DNA of 64,000 nucleotides from Ancylobacter crimeensis (GTDB taxonomy: Bacteria > Pseudomonadota > Alphaproteobacteria > Rhizobiales > Xanthobacteraceae), in NCBI RefSeq assembly GCF_023016805.1, contig NZ_JALKCH010000006.1, positions 62,001-126,000 of the forward strand. Direction: 5' to 3'. This document shows, piece by piece, positions 16,200 through 24,800 of the stretch. The translations under genes were made by a program, and so were the position numbers. The stretch's first letter is position 1; each line of letters starts with the position of its first letter. The notes under the pieces are model-generated. The model was given only the letters and a program-made list of their open reading frames with translations, had not been told where the DNA came from and made no database searches.

Positions 16200-18866
16200 T
16201 CACTCGGCCGCCAATTGGGGCGAGCGCGGCTTCCTTGCCGGGATCTGCCGGAGCAGCGGTTGCAGATGCGCCGCGATGATCCGCGCGCCCTCGCCCTGGA
16301 ACATGTCGGCGTGCCAGCCCGGTATCGCGTAGGATTTCGGAACCTGCGGCAGCAGGGGAGACCATCCCATGTCTTCCCCGAGATCGGCGGTGATCATCTC
16401 CTCGCTGCGCAGCAGCACGATCGGCGCCTTGATCGGACGGGGCCGGTAGGCGTTGCGGGCGCGCTCCAGCGTCGCCAGGAACCAGCGGTTCCCCCAGTCC
16501 TCCTGGTTGTAGGCGCGGTCCTCGATCATCCCGACCCGGCCGGCGAGCCGGAGAACGCCGGTGCGGCGGATGCTCGGATAGGTCGCCAGCACGTCGGCGA
16601 GCCCGGTCTCGCGCGCCGAAAGGCGCGCCATGTGCCGCTTCAGCATGTGCCAGCGATAGGCGCGCTGGAACCGGGCGCGCCGGGGCGCGGGCAGGTCGGC
16701 GATGAAGCCCGGCCGCCAGGTATCGGCCAGCACGACGAGGGAGACGACCTCCCCCGCTTCCTCGAGCTGCCGCGCCGCCTCATAGGCCAGCGCGCCGGCC
16801 ACGCACAGGCCGAACAGCACATAGGGCCCGTGCGGACGGGCGGCGCGGATCAGCGCGACATAGTCGGTGGCGAAGGCCTCGAGCGGACGCTCCTCGATCA
16901 CGCGCGGGCTGTTGGGGTCGAAGAGCTGCACCCCGATGAAGGGATGCGCCGTCCCGATGGCGAGCGCGACATTGCGATAGGCCAGCGTGTTGTTGATGGC
17001 GATGATCGGCACGTCCTGCCCTTCGGGCTGGATCCGCACCACGTTCCAGCTCTCGATCCGGGGCGGGGCGTCGCGACCGGCCGCGGCGGGCAGGCCCGCC
17101 TGCGCCGCATCCGCGCGCGCCGCATCCGCGCGCGCCGCATCTGCGCTCGCCTCGTCCGCCTGGGCCCCTTCCGTCAAGCCATCGATATGGGCGGCGAGCT
17201 GGCCGAGGGTCGGCGCCTCGAACAGGGTCAGCGGGTCGATACGGTGGCCGAAATGCTCGCGCACCCGCGACAGCATGCGGATCGCCAGCAGCGAATGGCC
17301 GCCCAGCGCGAAGAAATCGGCATCGGCCTTCGGCTCCGCGACACCGAGCACATCGCGCCAGATGGCGGCCAGCGCCTGCTCGGTCGCCGGGCTGGCGACG
17401 CGCGCGGGGACCGCGGATGCCGCGCCGGGATGACCGGCGGCCGCCGGCTTCACCTCGCGCGGCGGCACCGGTTTGCGTTCGGGCGCTACCAGGCTTTCCA
17501 GCGCGAAGTCGGGCTCCAGGGTGGCCCGCTGCATGGTCGCGTGCCACAGCGCGAGAAAGGCGCGCCCGGTCTCCTCGCTGAAGATGTCGGGGTTGTATTC
17601 CATCGCCATGCGCCAGCCATCCGGCCAGCGCACGACGAAGAAGTTGAGGTCGTAGAGCGAGCCCGCCGAAACCGAGGGCACGCCATCCAGATGGAAGGGG
17701 CCATAGCTCCTGGCGTCGAGCGCGCCCTTGAGCATGGTAAAGTTCACCGAGATCAGCGGGGTGCGGGCCGGATCGCGCGGGGGATTGAGCAGTTCCACCA
17801 GCCGATGGAAGGGCATGGCCTGATGCACCAGCCCTTCGCGCACCGTGTCGTTGGTCCGCGCCAGCAGCTCGGAAAAGCGCGTCACATGCCGCGTATCGAC
17901 CCGCAGCACGACATTGTTGATGAAGACGCCGACGAGGTTCTCCAGATCCGCGTCGTCGCGCCCCGCCACCTGCGTGCCGATGGTGATGTCGCGCCAGCCG
18001 CTCACGCAGCGGAGCATGGCGACGGTCGCCGCGCAGCCGAGCGCGAAGGGCGTGACGCCGAGCCGGCGCGCGGTCTCCTCCATCCGGCCGCCCATCTCGG
18101 GCGAGAGCATTTCGGCAAGGATGATGCCGCGATGCGAGGGTCGGTCGGGCTTGGGGAAGTCGCCGGGCACTTCGAAATAGGGCGCGTGGACCAGCTGATC
18201 GTACCAGTAGCGCTCATGCCGGGGCGCCTCGACCGCGAGATATTCCTTCTGCCAACGGGCATAGTCGCCATATTGCAGCGGCAGCTCGGGCAGCTCCGGG
18301 GCACGCCCCTCCTCGATGGCGGCGAGGCATTCGCCGAATTCGTTGGCCATCACCCGGATCGACCAGCCGTCGAACACGATCTGGTGCACGGTGAGGAGAA
18401 TGTTCACCCGGTCGTCGGCCATGCGCAACAGGGTGATGCGGGTCAGCGGCAGGGCATAGAGGTCGAAGGGAAGGTGCGATTCCCGTTCGGCGAGCTGCCG
18501 CGCGGTCTGGGCCCGGCTCTCGGGCGGCAGGTGCCGCAGGTCGACGACGTCGAGCGTGAGGGTCAGCTCGGGCACCACCTCCTGCATCGGCTCGCCGTCG
18601 ACGTCCACGAAGCGGGTGCGGAGCGCCTCGTGGCGCGCCACGATCATATTGAACGCCTGTTCGATCGCCTCGTCCCGAACCGGCCCGGTGAGATCCCAGC
18701 GCAGCGCCACGTTGAGGGCGGCGCTGCCGGGGTCCAGCGCATTGATGAACCAGCAGCGCTGCTGCGACGACGAACACGGAAAACGGAGCAGATCTTGCGA
18801 CCCGCTCTCCGGCACGTCCGGTACGAAGGCCTGGGTGGCGTCCGTCTTCATGGCCGTTTCATTCAT
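16200..18866 (-). CDS. NRPS termination protein: condensation, carrier and thioesterase domains (C-PCP-TE)
   Basis: About 888 residues from the ATG at 18866; a TTG at 18896 would overlap the previous stop and add ten. Domains: condensation (about 20-440), peptidyl carrier ('GGHSLLAIR', Ser near 518), a repetitive Ala/Asp linker (about 575-600) and a type I thioesterase (about 610-870). Three points stand out. There is no adenylation domain, so nothing in this protein can load its carrier. The condensation motif reads HQIVFDG near residue 160, with Gln where the catalytic second His of HHxxxDG belongs. The thioesterase nucleophile is Cys ('GLCVAG', near 683), with Asp in 'LADTW' and His in 'GWHADMF' near 850. 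It receives the chain from the large PKS-NRPS protein and releases it; whether it also adds a residue is doubtful. Confidence 0.88.
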   Translation of the reverse strand: MNETAMKTDATQAFVPDVPESGSQDLLRFPCSSSQQRCWFINALDPGSAALNVALRWDLTGPVRDEAIEQAFNMIVARHEALRTRFVDVDGEPMQEVVPELTLTLDVVDLRHLPPESRAQTARQLAERESHLPFDLYALPLTRITLLRMADDRVNILLTVHQIVFDGWSIRVMANEFGECLAAIEEGRAPELPELPLQYGDYARWQKEYLAVEAPRHERYWYDQLVHAPYFEVPGDFPKPDRPSHRGIILAEMLSPEMGGRMEETARRLGVTPFALGCAATVAMLRCVSGWRDITIGTQVAGRDDADLENLVGVFINNVVLRVDTRHVTRFSELLARTNDTVREGLVHQAMPFHRLVELLNPPRDPARTPLISVNFTMLKGALDARSYGPFHLDGVPSVSAGSLYDLNFFVVRWPDGWRMAMEYNPDIFSEETGRAFLALWHATMQRATLEPDFALESLVAPERKPVPPREVKPAAAGHPGAASAVPARVASPATEQALAAIWRDVLGVAEPKADADFFALGGHSLLAIRMLSRVREHFGHRIDPLTLFEAPTLGQLAAHIDGLTEGAQADEASADAARADAARADAAQAGLPAAAGRDAPPRIESWNVVRIQPEGQDVPIIAINNTLAYRNVALAIGTAHPFIGVQLFDPNSPRVIEERPLEAFATDYVALIRAARPHGPYVLFGLCVAGALAYEAARQLEEAGEVVSLVVLADTWRPGFIADLPAPRRARFQRAYRWHMLKRHMARLSARETGLADVLATYPSIRRTGVLRLAGRVGMIEDRAYNQEDWGNRWFLATLERARNAYRPRPIKAPIVLLRSEEMITADLGEDMGWSPLLPQVPKSYAIPGWHADMFQGEGARIIAAHLQPLLRQIPARKPRSPQLAAE
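17101..17145. repeat. Three tandem 15-base units inside the C-PCP-TE gene
   Basis: Three units of 15 bases, each close to CGCGCCGCATCCGCG, encode an Ala-Asp-Ala-Ala-Arg repeat in the linker between carrier and thioesterase. Because the unit is five codons, gain or loss by slippage would keep the frame and only change linker length. Confidence 0.8.
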
Positions 18867-18892
18867 GATGTCAGCCCCCCACGGCCCGACGA

Positions 18893-21800
18893 TCAATTTG
18901 CCTCGCCGATGGCGCGCCCGGCGCTGCGGCGGAAGCTGCTGAGCCTCGGTGCCGCCGTCACGCCGCTGCGCGCGATCTCCTCGGCAGCACGGGCGAGGCC
19001 GGCGATGGTAGGATGTTGCATGACGTGCCGGGCTTCAAGGCCCAGTCCGTTGCTCAACATGCGCGCGGCGATCTTGAACAGCTGGATCGAGTCGGCCCCG
19101 AGCTCGAACAGGTCGTCCTCGACGCCGACCTCGCGAAGCTGCAGCACCTCGCACCAGATGTCCGCCAGCTTCTGCTCCATGGCGTTACGCGGGCGCAGCA
19201 CGGTACGCTCGGCCGCTACCGCCGTCCATTCCGGCCGCGGCAGGGCCTTGCGGTCGAGCTTGCGGTTCAGGGTCTGGGGAAGCGCGTCAAGCTTCATCCA
19301 GAGCGCCGGACGCATGTAGTCCGGCAGAAGTTGCCCGACATGGCGCTGCAGCGCGGCCGGCAGGCCTTCCGCGCCGAGCCCTTCGACATCCGGTGCCGCG
19401 ACATAGTAGCCGACGAGGCGCGCCGCCTCGCCTTCGCCCACCAGTGCCACCGCCGCGGCGGCGACGCCGGGGCACCCGCGCGCTGCGGATTCGATGTCCT
19501 CCAGCTCGATGCGGAACCCGTGCAGCTTGATCTGCAGGTCGCGCCGGCCGAGATGCTGGATGCGCCCGTCCGGCAGCCGCCGGGCGAGATCGCCAGTGTG
19601 GTAGAACCGCGCCGCCGCGCCGGTACCCGGCTGCTCGGTGCGGAACGTCGCCTCGGTGAGCGCGGGCTGGTGGAAATAGCCCTTCGCCAGTCCCATGCCC
19701 CCGATCACCAATTCGCCCGCGACCCCGAGCGACGCGACATGGCCGCTGGCGTCGACAACATGGAGCTGCGTGTTCTGGATCGGCTCGCCGATGGTGACCG
19801 GACCGGTGCCCGGCTGCACGCGCCCGGCGCTCGACCAGATCGTGGTCTCCGTAGGGCCATAGACGTTCCACAGCTCGCCGGCCCCGCCCGAGAGCTGGTC
19901 GGCGAGGTCGCGCGGCAGCGGTTCGCCGCCACACAGCATGACGAGGCCTTGATAGGGCCGGAAACCGGTTTCCAGCAGCATGCGCCACAGCGAAGGCGTC
20001 GCCTGGATGTGGGTCGGCCGTTCGGCGTCGATCAGGTCCTTCAGGCCGAAACCGCTGCGCACCGCGTCGCGGTCGGCGATGATGACCGTGCCGCCGGTCA
20101 CGAGCGGCAGGAACAGCTCCAGCAGCGCAATATCGAACGACACGGTGGTGACGGCCAGCAGCGTCTGGCCGGCGCGGAAGCCCGGCTTTTCCGCGAAGGA
20201 CCACAACAGGTTCGACAGCGCCGCATGACTGATCTCGACGCCCTTCGGCACCCCGGTCGAACCCGAAGTGAAGATGACATAGGCGCTGTCCTCCGGCCGC
20301 ACCCGCACCGGCGCAGGCTCGGCCGCCGCCTGCGGGCCGGCCACCGGCACCGCGACCGAGAGATCGACCAGCGGAAGGCCCGGCACCAGATCGGCGGCGC
20401 GGGGATCGTCGCTTACCAGCGCATCGAGCTCGGCCGTGCGGGTGACGAGACCGAGCCGCGTCTCCGGGTGCTCGGGGTCGAGCGGGACGAAGGCGTGCCC
20501 GGCCTTCACGATGGCGACGAGGCCCGCCACCAGATCGGCGGAGCGCTTCATCAGGATACCGACGCGGCCGCCGGGCTGCGGTACCAGCTTCTGCAGCCGG
20601 GCCGCCAGCACGTCGGAGGCCGCATCGAGCTCGGCATAGGAGAGCGAGCGTTCGTGCCAGCGCACCGCCACCGCCTCGGGCGTACGCGCCGCCTGCGCGC
20701 GGACGAGGTCCGGCAGAGGCGTGAGGTCGACGTCCACAGCCGTCGCGTTGAGGGTTTCTGTGATCCAGCGAAGGCTCACCGCGTCGAAGATCGGGAGCTC
20801 GCGGACCGGACGGCCGGCGTCCTCGACCAGGGCGCGCAGCACCTGCTCGAAATGGCCGAGCCAGCGGGCGACGGTGCTCTCGTCGAACAGATCGGTGCTG
20901 TAGTCGCAATCGAGACGGAGCCCGTCGGGCCCTTCGATCACATTGAGGAAGATGTCGAAATTGGTGAACGCCTTGGCGTTCGGCGTCACGGCGGCCTCGA
21001 CCTCGCCGAAGCGCAGCCTGTCGCCGAGCCGCTCGAGGTTGAACTGCACCTGCGTCAACGGCAGGCGCGCGCGGTTGCGCGGCAGCGTGAGTTCGCGCAC
21101 CAGCGTGCCGAAGGTAAAGTTCTGGTGCTCGTTGAGCTCCACCATCGCCTTCTGCACGGTCTTGAGCAGGCCGCCGGCCGGCGCATCCGCCTCGATGAGC
21201 GTGCGCAGCGGCAGGAAGTTCACGCAGTGCCCGACCAGCGGGCCGCCCTCCGCCAGGCTCTGCCCGGCGGTCGGGATCGCCACCACCTGATCGGATTGCC
21301 CGGTCAGCCGCCACGTCACGATCTGGAACGCGGTGGCGAGCGTGGTGAACAGTGTGGCGCCTTGCCTGGCTCCGGCCTTCTTCACCGCGCGGGCGAGATC
21401 GGCGTCGATCTGCGAACGGTAGGTCGCGCCGCGAAAGCTCTTCATCGCCTCGCGCGGCCGGTCGGACGGCAGCTCGGCATCCGGCGGCAGGGTGTCGAAG
21501 CGCTTGAGCCAATAGGTGCGATCAGCCGTGCCGCTGCCGGCGAGGGCCGCTACGTCGGCGGCATAACGGCGGAACGGCAGCGGCGTGTCGAGAGCTGGGG
21601 CCGCCTGACCGTAGTGCCGCGCCATCTCGTCGAGGATTATGTTCATCGACCAGCCGTCGCAGACGATGTGATGGCCGGTCAGCACCAGCACATGAGACGC
21701 CGGCGACAGCGTCGCCAGCGCCGCGCGCAGCAGCGGGCCGCGCACCAGGTCGAAGGGGGTGGCGGCGTCGTTCCTCAGGATCGCGGCAAGCTCGCCTTCC

Positions 21801-24800
21801 GGGTCGGGCACGCCGGACAGGTCGATCGCCTGCAACGGCACATCGAGCGTGTCCTCGACGATAAAGGTCTCGCCCCCGGCATCGAACCGGCCGCGCAGGG
21901 CGTCGTGCCGTGCCACCACCGCATTGAGGGCGCGCCCGAGCGCTTCGGCGTCGATGGCGCCGTCGAGACGCACGCTCACCGATTCATTGAAGGCGCAGGA
22001 GGCTTCCGGGCCGATCTGCGCCGCCAGCCAGATCTCGCGTTGCGGTTCGGTGGGCGCGATGGCGCGAGGCAAGGGAGCGGAAACGGGAGCCGCCGGGGCC
22101 GCGGCGTGGGCCGGTGCGACCGGCGCAGCCGCGCCCGCGCCCTTCGCGCCGGGGAGGATGCCGACCTCCTGCAACGCATCGAGGCTCTCGCCGAAGATGC
22201 GCACCACCTCGTCGATTTCCTCCGGCCCGTGGCAGGTGGTGAGGAATTTGGGAAAGCCGTCCTGAATGTGCAGGCCGAGCGAGCGGGCCTGCGGGAAGAA
22301 CAGCGAGCCGAAGCGGTCTTCCTCGTGGAAATTCAGGTAGAACCAGCTCGAATAGGTTTCGGCGCGCGTGGCGATGCCACGGCGTTCCAGATCCGCATTG
22401 ATGCGCCCGACCAAACCGGCGGTGCGCGCGGCAAGACCCTGCTGGAGCGCGGGGCCAGCCGCCTTCAGATGCAGCAGCACGGCGCGGGCAGCGGCGAGGG
22501 CCATCGGGTGGCGCACGAAGGTGCCGGCGAAGAAGGTCGGCGCCACCTCCGGCACTGACTCGTCGCCATAGCGCCACTGGCCGCCGTCGAGCGCGTCCAT
22601 GAAGCGGGCCTTGCCAGCGAGCACGCCGATCGGCAGGCCGCCGCCGATCACCTTGCCGTAGGTGGCGAGGTCGGCGCGGATGCCAAGCACCGCCTGCATG
22701 CCGCCCGGATGGGTGCGGAAGCCGGTCACCACCTCGTCCATGACGAAGGCGGTGCCCGCTTCCTCGGTGATGGCGCGCAGCTCGCGCAGAAAATCGACCG
22801 GAACGAGGCCGGGATGGCGGCTCTGCACCGGCTCGGTGATGACGCAGGCGATGCTGTCCGCATTCGCACGGATCCAGGACAGGCTGTCCGGCGAGGCGAA
22901 GGGGAGCACCACCATGTTGCCGACCGAGCCGGTCGGGATTCCCGGCGCCACCGGCAGCGCGCGCGGCGGCGCGGTAAGGCTGCCGCCCTTCACCAGCACC
23001 TCGTCGAACTGGCCGTGATAGCCACCGCCGAACAGCACGACGCGGTTGCGACCGGTAACCGTGCGGGCGACGCGCATCGCCGCCATCACCGCTTCCGAAC
23101 CGGTGTTGCAGAAGGTCACGCGCTCATTGCCGGTGAGCTCGCGCACCAGATCCGCCACCTCCCCGGCGAGCGGGGATTGCGGGCCGATGGCGAAGCCTTC
23201 GGCCATCTGCGCCGCGACGGCCTCCAGAACGAAGTCCGGTGCATGACCGAAGGCGGTCTGGCCGTAGCCGTTCACGAGGTCGACATAGGCATTGCCGTCC
23301 ACGTCCCAGATCCGCGAACCCTTGGAGCGGGCGCAGACGACGGGGAACACGAGTTCCTTCCACTCCGCGCGGAAGCCGGCGGCCGCACGCGGATCGGCCA
23401 GCACGCCGCGATGCTGCTGGGTGTAGGCCTTCGAGCCGGCGGCGCGGGCGCTGAAGCGCGTCTCCAGATCGGCGATGAAGGCCTTCTGCCGGTCGGTGAG
23501 CGGCACGGGGGCGGACTTTGCCGCGCGATAGACCTGGAAGCGCAGCGGCTGTTCGCCGGAATCGGCAGGGGCTTCAGAGGCGAGCGCGGCGGGGGCAGGA
23601 ACCGCAGGCGGAACCGACACCGCGGGCGGAACCGACACGGCGGCTGGAGCGGGTGCCACGGCCGGGACCGCCGCTGCCACCGCTTCCGCAGGCAGAAGGA
23701 CGGCGGGAGCGCCCTGCAGGGCGGCGATCTGCTGGTTGATGACCTGCTGCATCGCCCCGAGCTGGAGACGGAACAGATCGGCCATCCCGCCGGCACCGCC
23801 AGGCACGGCATGCGCCGCTGCGAAGGGAACGGGCGCTCCTGCGAGAAGAACGGGCGCGGCCGGCGCCGCGGGGACCGGCGCAGAGACCGGGGGCACCGCT
23901 GCCACCGGGGTCGCATCCTCCGCGGGCTCCGGCATCTGCGCGACGAGGTGGCAGGCGAGATCCGCGATGGTCGGCAGGTCGGCGAGCAGCTGGCGGAAGG
24001 TGACCGGTACCTTGAAGCTCTGCTGCACCCGCGTCGCTACCTGCGCAAGGAACAGCGAATCGAAGCCCAGTTCGAGGAAGGAGGTATGGCGCTCGCCAGC
24101 CGGAATGGTTTCACCGGACAGGTCTTCCAGCACCGCAACAAGGTCGGTTTCCACCGCGGCGGCGCGTGCCGCGCCTCGGCTCTGGGCCTGCGGGGCAATC
24201 TGTTCGGCAATGGTGGCCATCGAAGGAGTTCCCGTCTCGAAAAGGGGAGCAGATGAATCAGGTGTGGCGCTGCCGGAAATCGCGTCATGCAACGGCTGTG
24301 GCTGCGGGGTCGAAGCAATCGGAGTCTGTGATGCAGGCGGGGGCGGCTCGATCCAGTGCCGCTCGCGCTGGAAGCGATAGGTCGGCAGCGACACCCGGCG
24401 GCAGCCGGGCCCGGTGAGGACGGCCCAGTCCGGGGCGACGCCGCGGACCCAGAGCGCGGCGACGGCTTCGCGCAGCGTGAGGGCCTCCTCGCCGGGCGTG
24501 CCGAAGGTCTGGATCACGCCGGCATAATCGTCCTTCGCCAGCGTCTGCCGGGCGAAGGTCGTGAGCACGCGGCCGGGCCCGATTTCGACCAGCAGCGGCT
24601 GGCCGAGCGCGGCGATGGCGTCCAGCGCCTGGCTGAACCGCACCGGGGAGCGGCATTGCCGGCCCCAATAGGTGGGCTCCGGCGCCGAACCGGCGTCGAT
24701 CCAGGTGCCGGTGACGCACGACAGGAAGGGAATGGCCGGCGCCTGCGCCGGCAGCGCGGCAAAGCACGCCGTCAGCGGCTCGGCCACGGGCTCCATCATC

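Noticed and set aside
19013-22558. Plus-strand open frame of about 1,180 codons
   Set aside because: Antisense to the condensation and adenylation domains of the PKS-NRPS gene. High-GC third-position bias explains the absence of stops.
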